From Branchiostoma floridae (Eukaryota; Chordata; Leptocardii; Amphioxiformes; Branchiostomatidae): 58,955 nucleotides of DNA. Of this stretch, positions 10,336-19,651 are shown one piece after another. Position 1 is the first letter of the stretch. Every line of letters begins with the position of its first letter. Made by a program: the position numbers and the translations under genes. The notes beneath the pieces are model-generated. The model did no database searches. It was given only the letters and a program-made list of their open reading frames with translations, and was not told the origin of the DNA. The stretch lies in the NCBI RefSeq assembly GCF_000003815.2, contig NC_049979.1:6044165-6103119 (forward strand), in the 5' to 3' direction.

Positions 10336-13152
10336 GTACGGCACCTTTACTTCCTGCAGAAAAAAAGTATAAAGTACATCTTAGAGACATTGATAATAGC
10401 TATTAAGGCATAAATGAAGGTTAGACATCCAGGTTCACCTCTGGAAAAAAAGTCGTCTCTCAGTTACTCTCTGGAATGCAAATATCTGTGAGGAAATTGA
10501 ACTTTTATTTCCTGCAAAAAGGCACAAAGTAAGAAGTCTGTGTCTGCTTAGGAGACATTAATTGAAAAACGTTAAACATCCAGGCTGGGTACTAGGCATT
10601 TGTTCTCTTCTACTGGAAAAAAAACAATGCATACTCGCTATCATTCAAAAACTGCAACTTTATTTCCTGCAACATAAAGAAAAAACAGTGACAAAAGTTC
10701 CTTTTCGTCGGTTTAGGTTTTGGTGCAGCTTTTGATGAGACACTGAAGCCCGAGCGATCACAGTCGATATTTTTGCGAGCAAATAACAACTGCGTACCTG
10801 GTGAATCAGACAAAACAATTAATAATAAATGAGGCAAACGTCTAGGAGGGCTGAAACTGCATCACTAGAAAGGATCGTAAAGACAATGCAGAGTAAAATC
10901 AGCACACAAACATCTTACATAATCTGTTACAGACAAACATCTCCTAAAGCACAGGTTGTGGACGATATGAAACAATTAAATCTGTAGATTTATGTTTATG
11001 AAGGTTAGACTGTTACATCTGTAGATGTAACATGCACAGAAACTCAAGTCAGAACTGCAGAAATCGTCCAGGCATGAAGCCTTTTCAGAGATGCAAGTTG
11101 TGAAAAGGGTCAAGGCCGTTTCTGGCATTCTACCTTTTTTCTCTCATGTTACTTTTTTCTCTCATGTTAAATGTGATGTCCACACATACTGTACCATTTA
11201 AAAAGTACCAAATGTCTAGTCTATAAATGTAGCTGACGTTTCTGCATTACTGTGGGTTTGACTTCTTCTCTGGAAGCAGTGGCAATTATGAATGGCCCCA
11301 GGTTACAGGCAGTTTAAGAGCCAGTTTCAAAGTGAATTTGCTTTTCTAGTGCCAACATATTGTTTTTTTTTTACCTTGAAACGGCTACGGTTTTGAGTTA
11401 TGGACATTGATTTTGATTTGACGTGTCAGATTTTATCTGTTGCACTGAATGTTGTCCAGTTTTGTCTCCTCACTGAATGTAACACGGGTCCTCTTGGAAA
11501 TTATCTTTTGCGACTTGAAGGAAATACCCAGGTGTCTTAAAATGAAAAGTAGAAATAAATAGACTTACACATTCAGGCACATTTAATAAGGAATCCTACT
11601 AACTAAGGGCATGTATCATTGCTGACTCATGTAGGCATGAGCGATAGTTGGTGTCTCTTTATCTAGGCTATCAATTATGAACAAACTATTAACTTCACCT
11701 TTTCACCTCTCTGCTCTCTGTGGCAATTACACCACAATAGCCATATTGTGTCAATATGTTGACTCAGCACCCGGATATTATCTGAAAAAAAAAAAAAAAG
11801 AGAGAGAAGATATTTGTTGCTAAATGAGCCATTTTAATGGGGACAAGTCTGGTCATGCCTTTGGTTCAACTAGTCCCACTATCTGGCTTCCTGTAGAAGA
11901 AAGTATCTGATATCTGACTCTGAAAAGGCAGCAGTGGTGGCAGTTACACTCCCCCATCCATCAGCGGCTGTGATGGCAGGCCTGACACACTTGGGCTGAT
12001 TTAAGCCTCATTCATTACTCTAATAGCTGAGCTGTCAGACCCGGTAAGAAAGGGTCAGCTTATATCTGAGTTCTGCCATGCATGGCCTGCCTCTGTCATA
12101 CAGGATTCACAGGATTAGCATTGCAGCCTGTCAGCTGCTTGATTTCAGCTTTCAGTTACAATTTTCTTTTGACATCTTTTTTTATTACATGTCATGGTGG
12201 GAAATGTAGTACAAAACATGTGATAAGAAAACTGTTACTAGGTTTTAATGAAAAGAAAACAGCAGTGAGAGTCTGGAAGGGAGGCTATTACGGACCGATT
12301 TCTGCGCCGTGGTCGCTATGGTCGGGTTGTTGGGCGAACAAAGCGTCTTTGTTCCAGCCCAGTCCAAGTGACTTGCCAGGGGGCTACACACTCCACAATT
12401 GCCTCAGTTCTCAGCCAAACAAAGCCTTGCTGGCACCGAGCCAACCTGACAATGTAGCGCACAGGAAAACTGTAGGGCCACAATGTAGCGCCACAAAGCT
12501 GGGGTCAGACTAAACCAGGCTGTAACAACCCTTCGCCTGGGGGCAGATTGGACAATAATAGTCCCGTTTCATGCATTGTCACTCGCCATTGTAACAACAA
12601 TCAAAGGTAACCACCAGCCTTTGCTGACAATGTGGTTTGGAGTCAGAATAATCGAGCCTTGTTTGAGGTGGGCTTTAAACTTTAAAGGGCCTTGTCCAGC
12701 TGACGAGTTTGAAACCTTTGGCAAAGGATAACGTTGAACAATAACTTCTGTTTTCCAGTTAGAGGACTTAAAATGTGAAAGAAGCCGTCTGATTGACTTT
12801 TACAATTTAATTGGCAATTTGAAACTTACTATTGAATGCATGAGGCGGGCTTGATATCTAAGATAACTGTAATTAACTGACATTACTTTTTTAATGATGG
12901 AGAAATGCATAATGAACAAGTTTTCTTTGCCTTCCTTGGTACCAGTAACATAGTATTAGACTTAAAGTTCCAGTCTAAGTTAAACTGTGAAAGAACTTGT
13001 CTCGTTGACTTGACATTTTAAAACTTTTTTTTTATGGCTGATGTCATGACCTGAAGAAAAGCATTTCTTGTGAGATTGATGAGTTTTACTGGTTGCTTTA
13101 AAACCTTTAAGTGGTTGATGTCAGTCTAACGATGGTGTTTCTTCCTCCTCAG
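10336..13152 (+). other. Intron 2 of the BAD-like gene (2.8 kb)
   Basis: The donor GTACGG and the acceptor TTCTTCCTCCTCAG bound it. Apart from the tandem repeat at its 5' end and a poly-A run near 11784 it shows no element, exon or RNA gene. The 143-codon open frame at 12082-12513 has no recognisable domain and no useful splice borders. Confidence 0.8.
10344..10690. repeat. Diverged tandem repeat, about 2.3 units of 150-165 bp, next to the exon 2 donor
   Basis: The units begin CTTTACTTCCTGCAGAAAAA, TTTTATTTCCTGCAAAAAGG and CTTTATTTCCTGCAACATAA. They share GGAGACATT or AGAGACATT, TTA(G/A)ACATCCAGG and CTGGAAAAAAA. The repeat begins within 10 bases of the splice donor, so the duplicated unit carries the start of the intron. 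Confidence 0.6.
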
Positions 13153-13350
13153 CGGCGCCCGAACGGCAACGACCGCCCGGCGTCCTTCGGCGGCCGTGAC
13201 CTCCAGGAACGCGAGCAGGGCCAGGATTGGTGGAGCTACATGATGGCCGTGTTCCGGTCCAAGTCTGCAGATAACGTCGTGCGTCCGGACCAGCCACCAA
13301 AGCGTGAAGATGACCGGGACCGCGGGAATGACGGGAGTACGCCCGCGTAG
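13153..13350 (+). CDS. BAD: BAD-like gene, terminal coding exon (residues 226-290)
   Basis: The acceptor CCTCAG ends at 13152; the reading frame continues in phase 0 and stops at TAG 13348-13350. After a polar stretch (RRPNGNDRPASFGGRDLQER) comes QDWWSYMMAVFRSK at 249-262, a short amphipathic or hydrophobic patch with a tryptophan pair. BMF has RVWWQILLFLHNL and BAD has QSWWDRNL in the equivalent C-terminal position, so I treat it as the same module. In these families the C-terminal part contributes to membrane or lipid contact. It is too short and too polar to be a transmembrane anchor. The last 30 residues are charged (KREDDRDRGND) and end GSTPA. Confidence 0.85.
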   Translation, partial: RRPNGNDRPASFGGRDLQEREQGQDWWSYMMAVFRSKSADNVVRPDQPPKREDDRDRGNDGSTPA

Positions 13351-14683
13351 ATTGGTGGTCGGGCCGCCATGACAGACGGAGCCACACGAAGATGTTTCTG
13401 CACTCACCACTGGGTAGGGTCCACTGACGAGGGGCCCACTCGGCCCCTGTAGTTCCTCCGTACTTCTCCGATCGGCCAAACACAAACTCCTCTACCTCAC
13501 CTCGGCTACCGCGTCCTGCTCAGACTGTGGCAAACAAGAATATGTTGAGAGACGCTCCCATCTTAGGTCTGAGCTAAGCTGCAAAAAAACAAAAAGCAAA
13601 CCGTGACAAACAAACATACCAAAGACAGCGTCCAAAGCATAGTGGACGGAAGAAGGTCGGTTTTGACGTTCCATTTGTAGAAGTGACCAAATGTAGTGGT
13701 AAGGAAACGATGTCTGTGTTCCCGTGTCATGTTTGAAACTGTGAGTAGACGATATAACGCCAGTCGGACTCCTGTCCTGTACAGTGCCTGTCGTAAGCAT
13801 TCGAGGTGAAATGTGAATATCACAGCCCAGAGCGCTGCTCTGAGGCTTGCGCCTGTTGCAAACTAACTTGCCTTGCAGAATATTGAAGGACAAAATTCCT
13901 TAGAAGAAAATGTCAGAAAAGTGGAGGGAGTTTGGACATTGTACAGAGAGATACGTAATGATTTAAGAGTTTACAGTGAAGCAAGCGAGAGCGCTTGTTG
14001 CCAGTTTGTTGGAGCGGAGCTGTACATAGCAACTTTGCCTTCGCTCCTATTTATGAACTAGCTGTGTAGAAAACGGGACATTTTGCACTAGCTGGTCTAC
14101 TGCAAATTGATTGTTGATTGTCCTCTTATATTATCCTTGTACAGAATTTATTTCCCGCTGTTGCATTGATCGATGGAGCCTTTACGAAGGCGAGTTATTT
14201 TGTGATGAAGTGTCAAACTTCTCACTTTCAACAAGCTTTTCAGTGCAATTCAAGTTAATTTATCACAATGTTATGTAGTCACAGAGAAGTCCTCAGAAAC
14301 CCTACTTTGTGTCTTTATGTTGCTTCTCTTAGAGTTTATTTTTGTCTTTAATTTAAGAGTTAGGCATTTAATTTATTTTCTTTTTCTTCTGTAAAGAAAT
14401 TGTCTCTCGTAGCATCCGATGTACAGAGTATGACACAGAAGCCTCAGACGGAGCGATTTGTTCATGTTGGGCTCTGCTTTTCAGCACTTTTCTACACTTC
14501 ACATGTTGAGAGTTGAAGCTAGATGACGAAATGTAAATGTAAATAATACCAGATGCTTGATTTTTCTACTTGAACTTTTCTACCCGCTCTTTGCCTTTTG
14601 GGACGTTTTACAGAAAAGATATTGATACGAGAGAAATATTTTCGGTGGTGCTGACCGAGGTTTGAGCATGGTGCTGTCGGGTC

Positions 14684-15067
14684 ACACCAGGTCTATCTGT
14701 TGGGTCTCTGACATTTTGAAATACAAATTTCAATAGGATTTTCATCAAGCAGTGACTACTTTTTAAAGGTAAACTCCTGTACCTCCAAATTTTCAATGGC
14801 TATCAGTCCATCTTGTTCTTTAAAAAACAGTCACTGCTTGATGAAAATCCTATTGACTGTTTACATACGTGACTAATGAATCTCTTCAACGAAATTTTTG
14901 AAAAAAAGTTGTCAAAACATGCAGGTAGGGAGGAAAACTTTAACCTGTCATATTCACCTAGAGTGTACCAAGGTGTCGACTTTTCCCTCATGTTCTTGTT
15001 TCATGCTGATTTAATCCCAATTTTGTATCATTTTTCAAAATCCGAGACCCAACAAAACCTGGCGTGG
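14684..15067. repeat. Large foldback (inverted repeat) within the predicted 3' UTR
   Basis: The inner arms 14731-14757 and 14829-14855 are a perfect 27-bp inverted repeat, extended inward by about 11 more imperfect pairs. The outer arms 14684-14730 and 15021-15067 are also inverted copies (CACCAGGT...TTGGGTCTC against GAGACCCAA...ACCTGGCGTG) with a few mismatches and gaps. About 165 bases separate inner and outer right arms. It may be an old foldback transposon. If transcribed, it would form a long RNA hairpin. Confidence 0.75.
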
Positions 15068-15235
15068 CCTAAGGGGGAAACGTGGGAGCAGATTTATAAG
15101 AAAAAGGAGATATTTTGCAAATGTTTTAGAATGGAAGGCTCCCAGATTGTGTTTCCCTGCAATGTTGTACAGAAATGTTAGTTGTAAAACTGCTGCAGTC
15201 TCACGTGATGTTCCGACCTTGTGCCTTGTGGTCTG

Positions 15236-15486
15236 CCCGCTACATGCGTGTAGCAACATGCATGTAGCAATGTGTGTAGCAACATACGTGTAGTAACATA
15301 TGTGTAGCTAACATTACATTATATGTGTAGCAACATGCATGCATGCATGCATCCGTTGAGCCACATGCGTGTAGCTACATGTGTGTAGTAACATACGTGT
15401 AGCTAACATTACATTATATGTGTAGCAACATGCATGCATGCATGCATCCGTTGAGCCACATACATGAATAAGCTACATGTGTGTAG
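15236..15486. repeat. Tandem repeat rich in GTGTAGCAACAT, with a 100-plus bp duplication
   Basis: A short unit, (A/G)CGTGTAG(C/T)AACAT, is repeated many times. A larger block containing CTAACATTACATTATATG, CATGCATGCATGCATCC and GTTGAGCCACAT occurs twice, near 15306 and near 15410. It lies in the predicted 3' UTR. Confidence 0.75.
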
Positions 15487-15635
15487 CGGGATTTATTGTG
15501 GCAAAAAGTATTACACAGACTACCCAGGCAGTGTGCAAAGGTTTCGCTCTTATTCTCATCTCTTTGTCCGTCTCTTGTAAGGCCATCGCTGTAACAACCT
15601 CGTGAGGCGAGGTACGTTCTGCCCGTTCCGGCAAG

Positions 15636-15641
15636 AATAAA
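15636..15641 (+). terminator. Candidate polyadenylation signal AATAAA
   Basis: It is the first canonical AATAAA after the stop codon of the BAD-like gene, followed by TTGTCATTGTGCAC. A second AATAAA at 16218-16223, followed by GTTCTAAGACATTGTGTTGTTTT, is an alternative. Confidence 0.4.
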
Positions 15642-15660
15642 AAAATTGTCATTGTGCACA

Positions 15661-17420
15661 AAAATGTCCGCTTTTACAGGAAAAACATGGCCTTTTCTGA
15701 CGACATCTTCTTATGCTCTGCTCATCTCTTGAACGTTACATCAAGGACGTTCTATAGAACGTTCTTGGTTACATTCACCAACTGTAAAGGTCAGTAAAGA
15801 TCAGTATAGAGAAAGAGAAGAAAATTGGAGGAAGGGACGGTTAGGAGAAGAGAGCTCCTCAGAAGGGGCCATGTTTAACCTACTTGATCACTGACTGTGG
15901 AAAGTGTTCGCCCCTTCCTAGTAATGAAACGTTCACTGCAAAATTGTAACACGTAAAGTGACCAACTGTTAATTATTGTTGTCTATATTTAAGACATGCA
16001 TTCTACAGCACTGTTCTTTGTGTATGAAGACTGTGCAATTATTGAGAGGGTTTGGGGAGCATGTGTGATCTGGGGCTGATAGGACAGCAAAACTTTGTAC
16101 ATGTCGACAGATCTAGGATATTTTGAAACATTGAATGATTGAGAGGGATTGCATTACGACGTCCCTGCTTGTCGGATTCCATGTCCGCAGGTTAACCTGT
16201 AAGGATTGACGGCAAACAATAAAGTAGCGCCACACCTGTTCTAAGACATTGTGTTGTTTTAGTCCTTTGTTCCGAGTTGTTGGCTGTCGGCCAAACAGGT
16301 TCCCAATATTAGGAGCCTGTTGGTAAACACGGTAAGCCAAGTGTGTATGGTCGCGTGCAAGCCTGGGGATAAGGAGTGCTGATAGGCCGGGGAGGCTCAC
16401 AAAGGGGTTTTGCCTAACATAGAGAGATGCAGAACAGTCTGGACTGACTCTGGAGTACTGGTAGTTCAAGGGAGGGGTCCAGGAGAGTGACAGTGCCCTG
16501 CCATGAATGAATGAGAAAAAAGAAAAGAGAGATGAAAAAGCAAGTTGATGCGTTTTGGCTATCGGAAGAGGTGCAGTTTTTTTGGCCTTCCCAGATTCCA
16601 CACACAACTTTATGTTCTACCTCATACAGAATTGTAAAAACATGACATGTTTAGTAACCTCCTAGAATATTCACCATTAAATGACTAAAAAGTGACAAAA
16701 AAGGATAATGCATCAGGGCCAATGCTTTTATCTATTGTCCCCTACGGTCATTTGACCCCTATGTTAAAATGATAATTAGGTTAAAAATCGTATGTTAGGC
16801 TGTACACATCACAATACACGAGTATTAACCTGCCACATTATGACAAATAGTTTTGCAGCAAACATTTAAACTATTTGAAGCTTAGCAGACTCAAGAGCCA
16901 TGTGAAAAAAGTTTAGCTTTAAGTTATTAAGTGGGAATTGATAAGAGAATCCCTTTGATCTACAAGTAAAGATGTTTCTCCTCTAACCATTTCACTGTGG
17001 TAGCCACTTTTAGACCATTCTCCAGCAATTATTACATCACATCTAGAGCCACTTAAGAGAAAGAGACCTAGTCATGTGTCTAAATATAAAACTTACTGAA
17101 AACTCCTATTAGACTAAATGCCCCTTTAATCCAAGTATCCTCTTGAAGTCGTATCAAGTGATCTACACTACAATCCCTCCCAACCAACAACGTCATATGT
17201 TGACTCTGTGAAGAGTCTATTGCTGAGCGAAGTGAAGAGAAAAACTTGTGTCTGTGACTAAACCCCATTTGTGCGATGAATGACCTGAGTGCAAGAGAAA
17301 GCAGAGTCACGTATTTGCATACTTCAAAGGCATCCGCACGAGTGTCTACAGGTACTTCTGGTTAAAGCGACTGGTTCTTGCAATGTCTGAGAGCAAAATC
17401 GTCTTCAGGTTGGTTTCCTT
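15661..17420. other. Unassigned non-coding stretch
   Basis: No gene or element is recognised apart from the alternative AATAAA at 16218. The 164-codon minus-strand frame at 16113-16607 has no recognisable domain. Confidence 0.5.
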
Positions 17421-17429
17421 CTGCAAACA

Positions 17430-17775
17430 CTTAGAAAAGTGGTTTCTTTGATGTAAAAATGTGGTTTCTTTGATGTAAAAATGTGGTTTCTTTGATACAA
17501 AGAGCTAGTTTCTTTGATACAAAAATGTGGGTTCTTTGATAAAAAAATGTGGTTTCTTTGATAAAAAAGTGGTTTCTTTGATAAAAAAAGTGGTTTCTTT
17601 GATTTTGATTTTAAAAAAGTGGTTTCTTTGATACAAAAATGTTGCTTCTTTGATGCAAAAATGACCGAGGATTGAGTATGATGCAAAAATGTGGTTCAAG
17701 TCTTTCATTGAATACAAAAATGTGTCTTTGATACAAAAATGTGTCCTTTGATGAAAAAAATGTGGTTTTCTTTGA
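17430..17775. repeat. Minisatellite, about 20-24 bp unit TGGTTTCTTTGATACAAAAA
   Basis: About 15 variable copies of GTGGTTTCTTTGAT followed by (A)CAAAAAT or AAAAAA(G)T. On the minus strand it reads as a low-complexity KxTxFLYQRNH-type peptide, which is a by-product of the repeat. Confidence 0.85.
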
Positions 17776-17896
17776 TCCAGAACTTCAGAAGCAAATAGCG
17801 ATTAAAAAAACAACCTATCACCTAAGTGGTTCCCAACTAGCCTGGTGCCCAAACCCACTATAGCAGCTGAATCTCTTTTGTCCTATTTACTGAGAG

Positions 17897-18067
17897 GTAA
17901 TCTCTAAGCAGATCCTACCGTAGCATCAAAAGCTGGCAGAGGAGTGAAGCTCGCTTAGCAGTGTGTTTCGCTTCCGCTACAAGGCAAATGGACACCTCTT
18001 GGCTGACTACACTCCTTGGCCAGTTTGGTACTATCTTATGCCATCGTAGGATCCGCTTGGAGATTAC
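17897..18067. mobile_element. MITE, CTCCAAGCAGA family (copy 2)
   Basis: The left end GTAATCTCTAAGCAGATCC and right end GGATCCGCTTGGAGATTAC are inverted copies; inverted similarity continues inward (CTACCGTAGCAT...AGCTGGCAGAGGAGTG against CACTCCTTGGCCAGTTTGG). A homologous element in opposite orientation lies at 18228-18403. Confidence 0.7.
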
Positions 18068-18070
18068 GGA

Positions 18071-18192
18071 GAGGACCAAAGAGACGCTGTGTCACTGACG
18101 AAAACTGTGGGATAGCAGTTGAAACGTCTGACCTGATTTCCGAAACCATATGCAGTTACTTGAGTAACTACTTTTTGGAGGACCAAAGAGAC
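18071..18192 (+). mobile_element. Short retroposon piece flanked by 15-bp target duplications
   Basis: GAGGACCAAAGAGAC occurs at 18071-18085 and again at 18178-18192. Between them are 92 bp containing CACTGACGAAAACTG, GATAGCAGTTGAAACGTCTG and TTGAGTAACTACTTTTTG. The same sequence recurs in reverse at 51598-51735. Direct flanking repeats of this length point to target-primed retroposition of a 5'-truncated or SINE-like element. Its family is not identified. Confidence 0.7.
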
Positions 18193-18227
18193 TCTGCAGG
18201 TACAATAGGTTTGGATACCAGTCTATG

Positions 18228-18403
18228 CTAATCTCCAAACTGATTCTACAAGCTGATGCTATAAGATAGCACCAAACTGACCAAGGAGTGTAGTCAGCTA
18301 AAAGGTGTCCATTTACTTTGAAACACACTCCTAAGCCGGCTTCGCTTCTCTGCCAGCTTTTGATACTGTTTTTTGCTACTGTAGGATCTGCTCGGAAATT
18401 AAG
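18228..18403. mobile_element. MITE, CTCCAAGCAGA family (copy 3)
   Basis: The ends CTAATCTCCAAACTGATTC and GGATCTGCTCGGAAATTAAG are inverted. The interior (ACTGACCAAGGAGTGTAGTCAGCT, AAGGTGTCCATTT, AGTGTGTTTC-type) is the reverse complement of the copy at 17897-18067. Confidence 0.65.
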
Positions 18404-18566
18404 TCTATGCCCCAAAGTCCCCATCCACAGCCCCAGTATTGGCATGTTGCCAGCTGTATATCAGCAGGAGTGAGGGACCTTGTGTCTGCTCCTGGTAATC
18501 ACAGGCCCTGCAGTGTTTAGACTGTAAATAACCTGCACAGGACAGTCTGGTCTTCAAACACAGCTA

Positions 18567-18720
18567 CAGTAGACGCTGTTTAATTGCAAACCCAATTTGC
18601 CAGCGTATTTTGTGCAATTATCCGAGTGGTGCAAAAATACGCAGGTCGATTTGTAGTCTGTGTAACACAAACTCCACTGTCCAGGGCTGTAACTGGCCCC
18701 TCCCCGCCGGCAGATGTTGG
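18567..18720. mobile_element. Possible degraded pogo-like MITE fragment
   Basis: TACAGTAGACGCTGTTTAATTGCA resembles the end of the element at 26810-26983, and a diverged GTGCAATTATCCG segment follows. No matching right end is clear. Confidence 0.3.
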
Positions 18721-19056
18721 GCGGGCTGCTATAATTGAGATTTAATCAGGCTAGTCGATTTGAGCTTTCCATGAAAAAGCATTAAGTTCAAACACCAACT
18801 TAAGACACCTGTTAACAGAACATGTTGCCAAAATGCAATCTCTTTGTTGTAACTATGGCATATAATTTGCTAGTCTCCCCTCTCACGGAAAGCTTCTGTT
18901 TGGGCACACGAGGATAAAGGCACATTATTGTGTCTCATTCACGCTAAGTCAGTAGTTTCCCTGGTTGTAATCAGCAGAGGCACAGCTACTTTTCAGGATT
19001 AGACTTTGTGAATGGGTTACTGAGAACTGGGTTACTGAGAAGTGCCTTTCACTTCA

Positions 19057-19385
19057 GAAACCAGGGCTAGAAATACTTTTTTCTGCATACCTGCACTGGT
19101 ACAGGAAACATTGAAAATTAAATTTTACCTGCACCACCCTGAATTTAGGAAGTATGGATCATACTAAAATTGTTCAGGAACCATTGCTATTTTTTTCTTT
19201 TATACTTTATAGGTGGTAACAATCAATGCAGCTAAGAACAATCCACATGTACATCATACAACATTTATGTATAAAACCCAGTTAATGGACGAGTGCAGGT
19301 TACATTGCAGGTGCTGGTAGACACCAGAAATACCTGCACAGCTCCAATTTTAACTGCACTAACCTGTATTTTGAGCCCTGGAAAC
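19057..19385. mobile_element. hAT-like non-autonomous element (5-bp TSD)
   Basis: CAGGGCTAGAAATAC at 19062 and its inverted counterpart GTATTTTGAGCCCTG ending at 19380 bound 319 bp. They are flanked by GAAAC at 19057-19061 and 19381-19385. Interior inverted similarity includes ACCTGCAC...GTGCAGGT. CAGGG ends are hAT-like; the 5-bp duplication matches the element at 54286-54774. Confidence 0.6.
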
Positions 19386-19523
19386 TCATAAGGCTCCAAC
19401 AATTCATTTCCTTGGTTTTCAGACAGTTTAAAAGATATCTTTCAGCAAGGGGACATCGGGAAAACCAAGAGGAGATCTTGATAAAATCTCCCAAACCTCC
19501 TTGGGAAAACAGAGGGCAAGGAG

Positions 19524-19651
19524 GTAGTCTCCAAGCAGACCCTATGGTGCCTGAAGATAGTATCAAAGCTGGCAAAGGAGTATAGCCGGCTATACTCCTT
19601 TGCCAGCTTTGATACTATCTTTAGGCACCGTAGGGTCTGCTTGGAGACTAC
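19524..19651. mobile_element. Perfectly folded palindromic MITE, CTCCAAGCAGA family
   Basis: Two 64-bp arms meet without a spacer at 19587/19588 (TATAGCCGGCTATA) and differ at about two positions. The ends are GTAGTCTCCAAGCAGACCC and its complement. It looks young, or recently rearranged, compared with the diverged relatives at 17.9-18.4 kb. Confidence 0.85.

Larger units (their letters stand above)
2544..13350 (+). other. BAD: Gene model: BAD-like BH3-only apoptosis regulator, spliced CDS in three exons
   Basis: Joining 2544-2991, 10109-10335 and 13153-13350 gives 290 residues plus TAG. Phases match at both joins (1 then 0), every border has GT or AG, and the split codon yields Ser150. Known role of the family: BH3-only proteins insert a BH3 helix into the groove of BCL-2, BCL-XL or BCL-W at the mitochondrial outer membrane and so promote apoptosis. 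BAD is switched off when kinases phosphorylate serines that then bind 14-3-3. Visible here, in order: a Ser/Pro-rich N-terminus, a BIM-type dynein-light-chain motif (111-121), a basic patch (139-148), kinase-type serines S160 and S194, the BH3 at 205-217, and a C-terminal WW segment (251-259). It is longer than human BAD (168) and about the size of long BIM isoforms. No transmembrane anchor is seen. Extra or alternative exons in the 7.1-kb intron cannot be excluded. Confidence 0.85.
13351..15660 (+). other. Probable 3' UTR of the BAD-like gene
   Basis: No canonical AATAAA is visible after the stop until 15636, which would give a 3' UTR of about 2.3 kb. The stretch has no credible exon, contains Pumilio-type TGTAAATA at 14538-14545, a large foldback (14684-15067) and a tandem repeat (15236-15480). 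The open frames at 13492-13893 (-) and 14876-15181 (+) have no recognisable domain. The extent is inferred from the polyadenylation signal only. Confidence 0.45.

Noticed and set aside
10046-10372. 108-codon frame overlapping the BH3 exon in another frame
   Set aside because: It is a shadow of the GC-rich exon 2; its arginine/serine/proline composition is typical of an off-frame reading, and the BH3 lies in the other frame.
13121-13485. Minus-strand 120- and 119-codon frames over the terminal exon
   Set aside because: They are shadows of the GC-rich last exon; the plus-strand frame is in phase with the BH3 exon and has the splice acceptor.
14876-15181. 101-codon plus-strand frame in the 3' UTR
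   Set aside because: No recognisable domain; it runs through one arm of the foldback repeat.
16113-16607. 164-codon minus-strand frame
   Set aside because: It is the longest gap-free frame in the 16-kb region but has no recognisable domain, conserved motif or splice context.
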